A stretch of DNA of 64,000 nt. Origin: Solirubrum puertoriconensis. Lineage in GTDB: Bacteria; Bacteroidota; Bacteroidia; Cytophagales; Hymenobacteraceae. Under the pieces are notes generated by a model. The model was not told the origin of the DNA. It ran no database searches and saw nothing but the letters and a program-made list of their open reading frames with translations. The DNA lies in the NCBI RefSeq assembly GCF_001483135.1, contig NZ_LNAL01000008.1, positions 992,001-1,056,000 on the forward strand, given 5' to 3'. Below are positions 36,154 to 44,803 of the stretch, piece by piece. The translations under genes were made by a program, and so were the position numbers. Numbering within the stretch: position 1 is the first letter of the stretch; each line of letters starts with the position of its first letter.

Positions 36154-36196
36154 AAAAAAGAGGAGTCGCGGCCCGTCTGGCAGCGGCTCCTCTTTT
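36154..36196 (+). terminator. Terminator of rsfS-ftsH
   Basis: An imperfect 14-bp stem AAAAGAGGAGTCGC / GCGGCTCCTCTTTT (one G-T pair) with a T run, 34 bp after the ftsH stop. Confidence 0.75.
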
Positions 36197-36233
36197 CGTT
36201 TGGAGAGGTTCGGTTGTCTCTTCACTTTAAAGA

Positions 36234-36264
36234 AAAAAACCGCAGCCAAGGGCCGCGGTTTTTT
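36234..36264. terminator. Second hairpin after ftsH, A/T flanked
   Basis: AAAAAACCGC pairs with GCGGTTTTTT around an inner GCC/GGC pairing. The A and T runs on both sides make it a candidate terminator in either direction. Confidence 0.65.
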
Positions 36265-36535
36265 CAACACACCTATTGCAACAACCTATACAGAAGGACA
36301 ATTACTAAGTAATTAATCCTCCGGAGTATGGTACCTGAGCTGGCGCCGCGTTGCAGATTAGCGCCTAGCATTTATATTGTTGTGCATCCGGCGGCTCCGG
36401 AGCAAAATCATTCTGGTCTGTGACGCTACCCGGCAGGTTGCCTGTGGGTGGCAGCCGGCAGCGCTGTCAGCTTGGAGTCGTTTACTCGGCTTTTTGCTGC
36501 CTTTGATGATACAATGTTACGGCACGCAATGGCGC

Positions 36536-36566
36536 AAGTAAAGGAAGAATCATCCTTCTGTGTGAC
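36536..36566 (+). repeat. 31-nt intergenic element, copy A
   Basis: Shares AAAGGAAGAA, an 11-nt spacer and TGTGAC with copies at 40799 and 40998, all of the same length and orientation. AAGGA and TCCTT inside it could pair. Confidence 0.5.
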
Positions 36567-36740
36567 AAGCACTGAGTGAGGTTGAGTATGTCTTCAGCAT
36601 AGTTACTGTTGCCCAACACTCTTGTTGAACACCGGTTTTCTGGGGCTTAGCTCCTGAAAAAAGGTTGTAGGTACAGCGAAATGGATTCAAACATGGGTGA
36701 TTTGTGACTAAACTTAGCAGTTGGGCGATGCCCACAAACG

Positions 36741-37700
36741 CTATTTGCGGGTCGATTTTTTGGGCAAAAGCACGTGCAAAGCCAGAGTTGTAGCTGCCAG
36801 CGGTACGGCGGCGCCTAGCACCAGCCACCAAGCACTGGGCTCGAGGCGCGCAACGGCAAGGGTGCGCCCCCAATCCGAACGCTCAGGGGACAGCCCTACA
36901 CCCAAAAAAGCCAGAGTAGTTTGAAGCGCAATGCACGTTGCTAGGTTGAGAGGGAGAGCAGCGCGTAAGGGCGCCCAAACATTGGGTAATACATGGCGCA
37001 ACAGCACCCGGCCTTCTGATAACCCAGCGGCATAAGCTGCTTCAACAAAGCCTTGCTGCCTTGCTTGCATTACCTGCGCCCGAACCAGGCGAGCGGTGGC
37101 AGGCCAACAAGTGAGTGCAAGCAATCCTATCAGCCAAGAAGTAGAAGGGCCATGAACGGCCGCAAGCAGCAGCACCAGCAGCAGCCGTGGCACCGAGCCC
37201 AGAAAGGCTATACTAAACTGGAGCAGGCTATCGGCCGGTATTGCCACGGCGCGCTGCTTAATGTGACTGACTGTAAAACCACCTAGGGCAGCCGCCGCAA
37301 TCCACCAAGGCAACTGGGCTGCAGGCATAAGCAAAGCCAAAACGGCACAAGCAGCCACCACACCCAAAACCAGCCTAGGTGCCTGTAGCTCCGAGTTGCC
37401 CCAAGTGCCAACGGCTGCTCCTAGCAGTATGCCTAGGAGGGAGGTGAGCAGGGCGGCGGGCAGGCTAAGCGTCAGTAGAGAGTGGGTACCTGCCACCACG
37501 TCGGTCAGCACGTCGCGGCCAAATGGGTCGGTGCCCAACCAGTGCTGAGCTGAAGGCGCTTGGCTTATCTGCAGCACATCGACGATTACCACAAGCCACC
37601 GCTCGGGGTAACATACGGTGAGTACTGCCGCCAGGCCAACCCCTAAAAGCCATGCCGCTGCTAGCCACCGCCCCGCACGAGCTACCGAAAACCTGCGCAT
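36741..37700 (-). CDS. Peptide-type ABC transporter permease (DppC/OppC-like)
   Basis: A 319-residue inner-membrane permease with about six helices. The family signatures are QHWLGTDPFGRDVLTDVVAGTHSLL near residue 55, the cytoplasmic EAAYAAGLSEGRVLLRHVLPN (EAA loop, contact with the ATPase) and FLGVGLSPERSDWG near the C terminus. Its ATG overlaps the stop of the upstream permease gene as ATGA. With the neighbouring permease and binding protein it forms an importer for peptides or similar solutes; no ATPase gene is adjacent. Confidence 0.9.
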   Translation of the reverse strand: MRRFSVARAGRWLAAAWLLGVGLAAVLTVCYPERWLVVIVDVLQISQAPSAQHWLGTDPFGRDVLTDVVAGTHSLLTLSLPAALLTSLLGILLGAAVGTWGNSELQAPRLVLGVVAACAVLALLMPAAQLPWWIAAAALGGFTVSHIKQRAVAIPADSLLQFSIAFLGSVPRLLLVLLLAAVHGPSTSWLIGLLALTCWPATARLVRAQVMQARQQGFVEAAYAAGLSEGRVLLRHVLPNVWAPLRAALPLNLATCIALQTTLAFLGVGLSPERSDWGRTLAVARLEPSAWWLVLGAAVPLAATTLALHVLLPKKSTRK

Positions 37701-38722
37701 CAGCTCACCCGGATGCGTGGATCGAATACTGTTTGCAGTACATCGGCCACTGCCCAAGCCATTACCCGCACAGCTGCTACCAACAGCACGCCCCCAACCA
37801 GCACGGGTAAGTCACGACTAGCCGCAGCCTCTACCAAAAGTCGGCCCATACCCGGCAAGGCAAACACCAGCTCTATAACTACTGCGCCGGCTACCACATC
37901 GGGCAGCAGCTCGGTAACCTTCGTGACGAATACCGGCATGGCATTGGGCAGTACGTGGTGCCACCAAAGCCTGGGCACGGAGGCGCCTTTGGCCAATGCG
38001 GTTGTGCTGTAGGCTTGTAGCCGCTGTTGGCGCAAAGCAGCCTCGGTTGGGAGGAACAAGGCCGGGAAGGCCACCACCGACAAACTCAGAACCGGTAGCA
38101 CCAGATGGTAAGCCCGATCGAGTACCGAACTGCCAAGCACCTCGCCGGTAACTGACTCGAGCCCGAACGATGGGAACAATGGCCAGAAATCAGGGCTGGA
38201 TAGCAGCATCAGCAATAGCAACGCCACTACAAAAAGCGGCAAGCTATTGAGGGCGTAGGCCACCGGCACCAGCAGCCGGTGTACACCCGAACGGCGCGCA
38301 GAGGCTACTGCTGCTGCCAGGGCCAGCAGTACCGATACTACCAAGGCCGTGCCGGTGAGCGGCAACGTTACACCTAGCGCCGAGCCTAGGTGTTCTTCTA
38401 CCGCAACACCATCGCGGTAGGAGGTGCCTAGGTGCCCACTGGCTAGGTCGCTCAGCCAATTGTGATATTGGTTGGCCGTGCCATGCCACTGCCAGGGGAG
38501 CAAGCTGCAGTAAAAAAGTGGTTCGTTCAGACCAAGGCGTTGCAGGTACTGCTGCTCCGAGGCCGCGCGAGTAGCCGCGCTGGCAGTTGGCGACAGCTGC
38601 TCACTGGCAAACAGCCGAGGTGAGCTAGCGGCCACTCCTCGGCTCAGCAAAAACACGGCTGACGCCACTACCCACACGGTGCCCAGGGCTACCCCAATAC
38701 GCCTTAGCAGCAGCTTTATCAT
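37700..38722 (-). CDS. Peptide-type ABC transporter permease (DppB/OppB-like)
   Basis: A 340-residue permease. LLRRIGVALGTVWVVASAVFLLSRGV is the usual first helix of DppB-type proteins. The large periplasmic loop carries LGLNEPLFYC and GHLGTSYRDGVAVEEHLGSAL. The EAA loop is YSTTALAKGASVPRLWWHHVLPNA, and the end carries ELVFALPGMGRLLVEAAASRDLPVL. It follows the solute-binding protein gene by 6 bp, so the three genes form one operon. Confidence 0.9.
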   Translation of the reverse strand: MIKLLLRRIGVALGTVWVVASAVFLLSRGVAASSPRLFASEQLSPTASAATRAASEQQYLQRLGLNEPLFYCSLLPWQWHGTANQYHNWLSDLASGHLGTSYRDGVAVEEHLGSALGVTLPLTGTALVVSVLLALAAAVASARRSGVHRLLVPVAYALNSLPLFVVALLLLMLLSSPDFWPLFPSFGLESVTGEVLGSSVLDRAYHLVLPVLSLSVVAFPALFLPTEAALRQQRLQAYSTTALAKGASVPRLWWHHVLPNAMPVFVTKVTELLPDVVAGAVVIELVFALPGMGRLLVEAAASRDLPVLVGGVLLVAAVRVMAWAVADVLQTVFDPRIRVS

Positions 38723-38728
38723 GCCTAC

Positions 38729-40465
38729 CTAGGGGCGAGCAGCGGGCAAAAGCGTAAAGGCCGATAGGTCGTAACCGGGCTCAAGGCCGCTTGGGCGTAC
38801 GTTGCCGAAGCGCTTCGCTACGGCCAGGCGGTTTGGCTCGAAGAACAACGCTACCATAGGTGTCTGCTGGTACAGCACGGTTTGCAACTTGTGCAGCAAG
38901 CGTACTTTTTGGGTCGAATCCTCGGTGCTCACAATTTTATCGAGCAGGCGGTCGGAAGCGTCATTGCCAAAGCGGGTGCGGTTTACGCCGCCTTCGCCAA
39001 TGCTGCCCGTGTGGAGCAGCGGGCGCAAGTCGTACGAAAACGGGTTGCCGTACAAGGTGCGCAGGCATAGGTCGAACTGACCTTCGCGGCGCAGCTCCGA
39101 GAGCTTGCCCGCCTCGGTAGGCTGCAGGCTTACCGTTAGCCCAATTTCGCGGGCAGCTTGCTGCAGCAGCAGGGCAATGGTTTCGTAGGTACGGTCGCCG
39201 GCGGCGTAAAACAAGCGTGGCGTCAAGGTTTGGTTGGCGCGCGTCCAGCCGGTGCGGCCGCGTTGCCAACCAGCTTGCCGCAGCAACGCGGCCGCATTTT
39301 GCGGCGAATAGGGGCGGAGCGGTAAACTATCGTGGTACACCCACTTTTCGCGTGGGTTAATCAGGCTAGTGCTGCGCTGGCCCAAGCCAAATTGGGTGGC
39401 TTGCATCAGCCGCTGCGCGTCAACCAACATAGCCAGCGCTTGGCGGGTAGAGGCTTCTTTGAGCGCAGCCTGTTGGGTATTTACTTCCATCACCACCACC
39501 CGGTAAGATGCTGGCGAGTACAGATGGAAGTTGGCCGAATCGGTTTTGCGCAGCTGTTCGAAGTCAGGGCCAGGCATGTTCGGGTACACATCCAACTCGC
39601 CACGGCGCATGGCCAGCAAAGCGGTAGCAGCGTTGGGTACCACATGAAACTCAAGCCGACGCGGGTTGGCTACCAAGGGCGGCGCGGCGTTTTCCAAAGC
39701 ATCGCCCCACCATTTGGGCTTGCGCTCCAGTACCACCCGTTGGCCAACTTGCCAACTTACCAGCTGGTAGGCACCGCTGCCGCGTACCACGCGTGGGTCG
39801 CGCCACTGGGCCGCGTCGTTAAAGCGTTGCTGAAACGCCTGCACGGCTGTTGTTTTAGCTAGTGTGGTGTCGCCACCCAACAACCTCCCTAGGGGCACTT
39901 GGCGGAGCAGCGAATCGGGGTCAAGCAGGTATTCGGGTAGTACCGGGAAGTCGCCGCTGGTGGTGCGGTACTCCGGTGCGTAGCCGCGGCACACCAGCGT
40001 AAAGCGGCGCGGGTTTTGGGCATCTAACTGCACATCCTGCACAAAGCTTAGCGTATTGCGCAAGCTTTCGTTGGGCAGGCCAGGACAGGTAATCACCTTC
40101 AGGCTGAACACCACGTCCGAAGCCAACACCGGGCGGCCATTGTCCCAGGTGGCTTCGGGGCGGAGTTGATAGCTAAGAAAGGTAAGCGAATCGGTGCGCC
40201 GTACGGCCGGCATGTCGGTGGCTAGCCAGGGCACAAATCGGCGCTTGGTGCCATCTACCGTCAACAAGCTCTGGTAAAGTAGGTTGTTGAGCTGGATGGC
40301 ATAAGCATTAGGCAGCGTTACCGGGTTCAGCGACTCCGGGTCGCGGGGCCAGCATACGCGCACGGCCGCCGGGGCTGCTGACTGTTTGGAAGACGACGAG
40401 GAACAAGCGTAGCCAACGCAAAGGCTGAGGGCAACAAACAGCCTAAGTAGTAAGAATCGTAACAT
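38729..40465 (-). CDS. ABC transporter solute-binding lipoprotein, family 5
   Basis: A 578-residue extracytoplasmic binding protein of the DppA/OppA type. The ATG at 40465 gives MLRFLLLRLFVALSLCVGYACSSSS, a lipoprotein signal (Cys at about residue 21). Family features: WPRDPESLNPVTLPNAYAIQLNNLLYQSLL near the N terminus, the ATWDNGRPVLASDVVFSLK block, GSGAYQLVSWQVGQRVVLERKPKWWG and the C-terminal domain around DLCLRTLYGNPFSYDLRPLLH. The ligand cannot be told from sequence. Likely tethered in the envelope, feeding the two permeases downstream. Confidence 0.9.
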   Translation of the reverse strand: MLRFLLLRLFVALSLCVGYACSSSSSKQSAAPAAVRVCWPRDPESLNPVTLPNAYAIQLNNLLYQSLLTVDGTKRRFVPWLATDMPAVRRTDSLTFLSYQLRPEATWDNGRPVLASDVVFSLKVITCPGLPNESLRNTLSFVQDVQLDAQNPRRFTLVCRGYAPEYRTTSGDFPVLPEYLLDPDSLLRQVPLGRLLGGDTTLAKTTAVQAFQQRFNDAAQWRDPRVVRGSGAYQLVSWQVGQRVVLERKPKWWGDALENAAPPLVANPRRLEFHVVPNAATALLAMRRGELDVYPNMPGPDFEQLRKTDSANFHLYSPASYRVVVMEVNTQQAALKEASTRQALAMLVDAQRLMQATQFGLGQRSTSLINPREKWVYHDSLPLRPYSPQNAAALLRQAGWQRGRTGWTRANQTLTPRLFYAAGDRTYETIALLLQQAAREIGLTVSLQPTEAGKLSELRREGQFDLCLRTLYGNPFSYDLRPLLHTGSIGEGGVNRTRFGNDASDRLLDKIVSTEDSTQKVRLLHKLQTVLYQQTPMVALFFEPNRLAVAKRFGNVRPSGLEPGYDLSAFTLLPAARP

Positions 40466-40530
40466 GAACCTAGTGTGCCCATGGTGGGTGGACCGGCCCA
40501 AGTTACCGAATGCCGCGCTGATGAGACGAA

Positions 40531-40734
40531 TTAATGCGTTTCGCCCCAACCGTTGCCACCGATGCCAGGGCCGTCGTTGGTAGGGGGCGGCGGCGGGGTT
40601 GGGGTGCCCGACGCTTGAAGTGGCTGGGATTGTGATGCACTGCCGGCACTATCTGAAGTAGTGCCTTGGGTAGTGGTGCCAGCGCCTAGTAGGACACTGA
40701 GCTTCAATAAAGCGATGAGTAGCAGCTCCAACAT
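40531..40734 (-). CDS. Small hydrophobic-leader, Pro/Gly-rich peptide (doubtful)
   Basis: A 67-residue frame starting MLELLLIALLKLSVLLGAG, one possible membrane or signal segment, followed by a Ser/Thr/Gln/Pro-rich tail (PTPPPPPTNDGPGIGGNGWG). No family is recognised. It lies 66 bp upstream of the binding-protein gene on the same strand. It could be a leader or a real small membrane peptide. Confidence 0.4.
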   Translation of the reverse strand: MLELLLIALLKLSVLLGAGTTTQGTTSDSAGSASQSQPLQASGTPTPPPPPTNDGPGIGGNGWGETH

Positions 40735-40798
40735 GGTGGCAAGAATTAAGGTGTGCGAGAACCTTGAGTAAGACAAACATACCAACCTAGGCACGCCT

Positions 40799-40829
40799 AA
40801 GTAAAGGAAGAAACTTGCTTGTCTGTGAC
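40799..40829 (+). repeat. 31-nt intergenic element, copy B
   Basis: Starts AAGTAAAGGAAGAA and ends TGTGAC, matching copy A at 36536 in length and orientation. It lies just beyond the start side of the ABC operon. Confidence 0.5.
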
Positions 40830-40997
40830 TATGAATTACGGAGCAACTCTATAATGAAATATGGTTTAAATTTCTGGTTTTTATAGCTTAAGTCAATCCT
40901 GATCGGCGAAGCTTGAAAAAATACTGGCCAAAATGTGACATTCAGGTTGCTAGGAATTACAACTTGCACAATGCAAATTTGACTTACCTATCCGGGT

Positions 40998-41028
40998 TCA
41001 AAAAGGAAGAAACTTCAGCCTTTGTGAC
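40998..41028 (+). repeat. 31-nt intergenic element, copy C
   Basis: Has AAAGGAAGAAACTT and ends TGTGAC, with the same spacing as the other two copies. It ends 64 bp before the ATG of the gene at 41093 and runs directly into a CCTAGG. Confidence 0.5.
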
Positions 41029-41092
41029 CTAGGACGGCCTCATACGATCCTAGGCAGGGCGTGGCCTAGGTGCCCTATTGCAAGCTTTACAC

Positions 41093-42607
41093 ATGCACGA
41101 GCTGATTAATTTGGCCAAGATTGTGACCAACCGCCGGCTAACTACCTTGCCGTTGGTCGACTTTGCCGATAGCCGTACCGCAAAATCAAGAGAAGAGCAA
41201 CTGCTGGAGCTGTTGGTGTCGGGCGAAAGCCTTACCAACTTGCAAGTGGCTAAGCGTATGTACAATAGCAGCACGGCCAAAAGCCAAGCCGCTTTGCGCA
41301 AACTAAAGCAGCGTTTGCAAGAAAAGCTCCTTAATCACCTGTTCTTCTTGGATCATACTGATCCGAGGCACCCAGCGTTTCGCCGGTACGAGCAACAGTG
41401 TCTGGATTTGCTGTATCAGGCCACCATGTTGTGGCGCGAAAGCGAGCGGGTGCTGCTGCCGCAAGTGCTGCGCAAAGTGGTGCGCTTGGCTACCAGCGGC
41501 GAGTTTACCCAACAAGCAATCAGCGCTTGGGAAATGCTGCGCACGCTGTATGCCGAATCGAACGACTATACCCAGTACCAGAACAGCGTAAAGCAGCTCA
41601 ACAAGCTGTACGACACGTTGACCGTGGAGCGGGAGGCGCAACGGATTAACTGGGATGCCAAAATGAAGCTGGTGCGCTCGGTATCGGCGAGGCGCCGTTT
41701 GTTGCAGGAGTTGCCCGATATCATCTGCAAGCTCGAAGGCCTATACCAGCAAGTCCCGACTTACAACGTTTATGATCCGCTGCTGAAAATGCGGCTGATG
41801 CAGCAAGAGCTGAGCGGCAACTTCGAGGAAATCATCCGCATCACAACCGCCGCCGAAAAGCTGTTTGCGCAGGGCAAGCTGAACCCGAAGCGGTTTGATA
41901 GTCGCTTTACCAAGTTTTACAGCATGTACGCCCACTTGCGGGCGCGGCGCATTACCGAGGGGTTGGCGCTGGCCGAAGGGTACTTGGAGGCCTTTCACCG
42001 CTCCAACAACAACTGGTTTGCTTTTCTGGAGCTGTATTATCTGTTGGCCATGCACGATGGCGACTACGTGCGCGCCGGCGAACTGCTGCGCCGCATGCAA
42101 CAGAACCCGTTTGTGACAAAAATACCGCTGCCTGCCCAGCAGCGCTGGGAGCTGATGCAGGCCTATTTGTTTTTTGTGCGGCCCGAAGAGGCCCGGCTGC
42201 GGCCGCTGCACTTTGCGCAGCTGGTGCAGCGCATCCCCGACCACAGCCGCGATAAGCAAGGCTACAACGTAGCCATTCTGATTCTGCAGTTTCTGCACTA
42301 CCTGCGCGAAGGCAACCAGGAGGCATTGCTGGCGCGGTTAGAAGGCTTACGCAAGTATGAAAAAGCTCACTTGCGCGAAGCCTCTACCTTGCGGAGCCGG
42401 CTGATGTTCCGGCTGCTGCAGCTCACAGTAAAAGAAGATTTCGACCCGGAGGCTTGCGAAAAAAAGGGGCAAGCGCTACTGGCACGTTTGCGCGATACGC
42501 CGCCGCCCGGCGAAGCTTTCGCCGAAATCGAAATTATACCCTACGAAAACCTCTGGTCACAAACGCTGGGGTTGTTGCGCGAGCCAACCGCACAACGGGT
42601 AAGCTAA
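41093..42607 (+). CDS. Unrecognised alpha-helical (TPR-like) protein
   Basis: A 504-residue soluble protein without signal peptide or recognised domain. It is almost entirely helical. The N-terminal ~90 residues (REEQLLELLVSGESLTNLQVAKRMYN, then KSQAALRKLKQRLQEKLLNHLFF) look like a helix-turn-helix plus coiled segment, and the rest resembles TPR/HAT arrays (ITEGLALAEGYLEAFH, GDYVRAGELLRRMQ). A regulatory or scaffold role is possible but not shown. ATG 41093 is preferred over a TTG five codons upstream. It converges on the next gene with four bases between stop codons and no terminator. Confidence 0.72.
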   Translation: MHELINLAKIVTNRRLTTLPLVDFADSRTAKSREEQLLELLVSGESLTNLQVAKRMYNSSTAKSQAALRKLKQRLQEKLLNHLFFLDHTDPRHPAFRRYEQQCLDLLYQATMLWRESERVLLPQVLRKVVRLATSGEFTQQAISAWEMLRTLYAESNDYTQYQNSVKQLNKLYDTLTVEREAQRINWDAKMKLVRSVSARRRLLQELPDIICKLEGLYQQVPTYNVYDPLLKMRLMQQELSGNFEEIIRITTAAEKLFAQGKLNPKRFDSRFTKFYSMYAHLRARRITEGLALAEGYLEAFHRSNNNWFAFLELYYLLAMHDGDYVRAGELLRRMQQNPFVTKIPLPAQQRWELMQAYLFFVRPEEARLRPLHFAQLVQRIPDHSRDKQGYNVAILILQFLHYLREGNQEALLARLEGLRKYEKAHLREASTLRSRLMFRLLQLTVKEDFDPEACEKKGQALLARLRDTPPPGEAFAEIEIIPYENLWSQTLGLLREPTAQRVS

Positions 42608-42611
42608 TGAC

Positions 42612-42986
42612 CTAGGGCTGTTGGGCGGCTACCGCTTGAGCGGGCGTGGCGGCAGTAGCGGTGCTGGCAACCAACTGCTCGTAGCGTAGTAGCTGCGCAG
42701 GAGTAAGTACCGCCTTCAGTTGCGAGTGGTACTCATCGGCTACGGCTTGCAGCTTGGTTTTGCGCACGTCTTGGTCGCCGGCGTACATGCGCTCCACTTC
42801 CTGCTCTTGCTGTAAGCGTTGGTAGGTAAGGCTTTTAACCTTCAGGATACGGGCATCATCGAGGCCGAGCTGCGGTGTGAGTACACGCGTAGCCTCGGCG
42901 GCTTTTTGGCTAAGCGTGCCGCCGCCCTGCGCAAATGCGCCCGTAAAGCAGCAAGCAAGTACAGCAGAGAGAAATAGCTTTTTCAT
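42612..42986 (-). CDS. Small secreted helical protein
   Basis: A 124-residue protein with a signal peptide (MKKLFLSAVLACCFTGAFAQ) and a helical body with the pattern RILKVKSLTYQRLQQEQEVERMYAGD ... YHSQLKAVLTPAQLLRYEQL. The LTPxQLxxYE segment recalls Spy/CpxP-like and other small periplasmic proteins of Bacteroidota, where it is often annotated as unknown. It may be a periplasmic chaperone-like protein; this is only inference. Confidence 0.7.
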   Translation of the reverse strand: MKKLFLSAVLACCFTGAFAQGGGTLSQKAAEATRVLTPQLGLDDARILKVKSLTYQRLQQEQEVERMYAGDQDVRKTKLQAVADEYHSQLKAVLTPAQLLRYEQLVASTATAATPAQAVAAQQP

Positions 42987-43314
42987 GACGGTGTGGTTGT
43001 ATTAAGGTTATATGCTATAGGATTTACGTGGCAAATAAAATCAATATTCTATATATAAATGAATAATCGCAGTAATTAATTGCACAATATTTCTTCGCTT
43101 GCCTTTGCTTCGAACTCAACCGTAGTGTAGTAAGTAGGAGTGGTGCACGTAACCAACGCTATGCAGGCTTATTTGGTACGTGCCAGTTGCACGGGGCACG
43201 CGCGGGTTTAAGGCACGTGGTTGGCAAAGCCGGGTTGCTGCTGTACCTTGCCGCGGTTGCACTCGCGCCTGCCTTCTTCCTCTCCTTCTCAGACGTACCT
43301 GCTCGCCTAACCCG
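42987..43314. other. Divergent intergenic region
   Basis: About 330 bp with an AT-rich core at 43010-43095. I recognise no gene or RNA. It must carry promoters for both flanking genes. Confidence 0.5.
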
Positions 43315-43893
43315 ATGCCTGCCTCCGCTGCCCTACGTACCGCCGACTTTCTCGATCAGATGACCCGTGCCGTAGAAGAAGCGCGTACTGTAGCTCAGGA
43401 GCGCTTCCGGCCCCTCAACGAAGATCAGCTAAACCGCCGGCCTTCGCCCAGCAAGTGGAGCGTGGGCCAGTGTTTGGAGCACCTCAATATTATTGGAGGT
43501 TTGTACCTGCCCGTGATGACCCAGCGCGTACGCAAAGCCAAAGAGCGTGGTGCCCGGCCGGCCGAGTATGTAAAGAATGGCTTTATTGGCCGCCGCCTCA
43601 CGGAGGCTATGCTGACGCCGGCCCGCGAAAGGCCCATGAAGGCTCCGCAGCAATTTGCGCCAAGCGGCTCGCGCTTGCCGCGCACAGTGGTCGAAGTGTT
43701 TATTCGTCAGCTCGACGAATTGCTGAACGTGCTGCAGCAAGCCCGCGACGTTAACGCCAACGCCGTGCGTATCCCGAACACGCTGATTCCGTTGGTGCGC
43801 CTGCGCCTTACCGACCAGTTTGCTTTCCTGGTAGCACACCTGCAGCGCCACGTAGCCCAAGCCGAACGCGTGCTCGATTCGCAGCCGCGCTAG
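43315..43893 (+). CDS. DinB family protein
   Basis: A 192-residue four-helix-bundle protein of the DinB/YfiT superfamily, often metal-dependent hydrolases or thiol transferases. Family marks are LNEDQLNRRPSPSKWSVGQCLEHLN near residue 40, with a possible metal His, and the C-terminal RLTDQFAFLVAHLQRHVAQAERVL with two His. It starts at ATG 43315; the upstream frame has no homologous character. Its stop codon shares the CTAG tetranucleotide with the stop of the convergent barrel gene. Confidence 0.83.
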   Translation: MPASAALRTADFLDQMTRAVEEARTVAQERFRPLNEDQLNRRPSPSKWSVGQCLEHLNIIGGLYLPVMTQRVRKAKERGARPAEYVKNGFIGRRLTEAMLTPARERPMKAPQQFAPSGSRLPRTVVEVFIRQLDELLNVLQQARDVNANAVRIPNTLIPLVRLRLTDQFAFLVAHLQRHVAQAERVLDSQPR

Positions 43894-44591
43894 GTGCCGC
43901 GCGGAAGCAAGTAAGTAAGGGCCAGCGCAGCCGTGCGGTGGTACCGCGCTGTGCCCGGGCCACTGTACCACGCGGGCCGGTTGTTCTGCCAAGCCCAGCT
44001 GTACTGGGCCTGCAGCAGTACCGGGCCGGTTTGGTAACCTAGGCCTGCCGATATGCCGGTGTCGTAGCGCTGCGCATCGGCGTACGACTTCATAAACGCG
44101 GTGTATTCGAGTGGGCGAGCCTCGCGTACGGGTTGGTTTTGCCCGCCCGTGGGCTGATATTCTTGCTCGAACTGCCCGCCCACGCCCATGGCCAAGTAAG
44201 GGCCAGCAAATACCTGCAAGTAACGGGCCCACACCGGAGCCACTGCCAAATGCAGCGGCACCTCGAGGTAGCCAAAGCGGGTTCGGATGCGATAGTCGTA
44301 CAGCAGCTCGCCCGTGGGCGAAGGCAGCGCGTACTGCGTACGCTGCCGCGCACCTTTTTGAGTGTAGAGCATGGCCGTTTGCAAGCGTACCGCGCCCCAT
44401 TGCCACTGGCCAGCCAAACCTACTTGTGCGCCTGCCAGCGGCGAATAGCGCGAAGGGTAGCGCTCGGGCCGGCTGCTAAGCGTGGTGAGGGTAGCACCCA
44501 AGCGCGGGCCGTAGCTGAACTGCGCCCGAGCGGCAGTACTTAGCAGTAGGCTGGCAAGAGCAGCGCATAAGAATGTCAGGATTCGGAGCAT
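43890..44591 (-). CDS. Outer-membrane beta-barrel protein (PorT-like)
   Basis: A 233-residue protein with a signal peptide (LTFLCAALASLLLSTAARAQ) and alternating amphipathic strands: FSYGPRLGATLTTL, VGLAGQWQWGAVRLQTAMLYTQKGA, GYLEVPLHLAVAP and LLQAQYSWAWQN. This is the pattern of the small PorT/OMP_b-brl barrels of Bacteroidota. It ends in a hydrophobic strand (TAALALTYLLP). The ATG at 44591 directly precedes the signal peptide. Its role is unknown. Confidence 0.82.
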   Translation of the reverse strand: MLRILTFLCAALASLLLSTAARAQFSYGPRLGATLTTLSSRPERYPSRYSPLAGAQVGLAGQWQWGAVRLQTAMLYTQKGARQRTQYALPSPTGELLYDYRIRTRFGYLEVPLHLAVAPVWARYLQVFAGPYLAMGVGGQFEQEYQPTGGQNQPVREARPLEYTAFMKSYADAQRYDTGISAGLGYQTGPVLLQAQYSWAWQNNRPAWYSGPGTARYHRTAALALTYLLPRGT

Positions 44592-44803
44592 GGGAGCGGA
44601 AGCTGGCGGCCCTAGGTGCAATGGGTTGCCTCGGAATAGCTGAGTCAAAGGTGTCGAGGTAAGAGCTAAAATCAGTGGATGCAAGGCTCACATAAGCATG
44701 TGGTTCAGGGCCATTAGCATGCCTCAGCAATAAAATTTACCTCCGAGCGTGTGGAAAAAGCAGGGCGCCGGCATCGATAAGCTGTAATTACCTTGCTTTG
44801 CTC

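Larger units (their letters stand above)
36121..36740. other. 620-bp intergenic region between convergent ftsH and ABC permease genes
   Basis: It holds two hairpins (36154-36196 and 36234-36264) and one copy of a 31-nt repeat (36536-36566). The remaining ~400 bp have no convincing open frame, so they could be a decayed gene or hold an RNA. I see no RNA family I recognise. Confidence 0.6.
40735..41092. other. Intergenic region with two 31-nt elements
   Basis: This ~360-bp divergent region contains 31-nt repeat copies at 40799 and 40998, four CCTAGG sites and a low-GC stretch at 40830-40990. No gene is visible. Confidence 0.55.

Noticed and set aside
36536-40829. Direct repeats around the ABC operon as attachment sites of an integrative element
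   Set aside because: No integrase, tRNA end or other mobile gene lies between them, and the third copy breaks the simple flanking pattern; kept only as an unexplained repeat.
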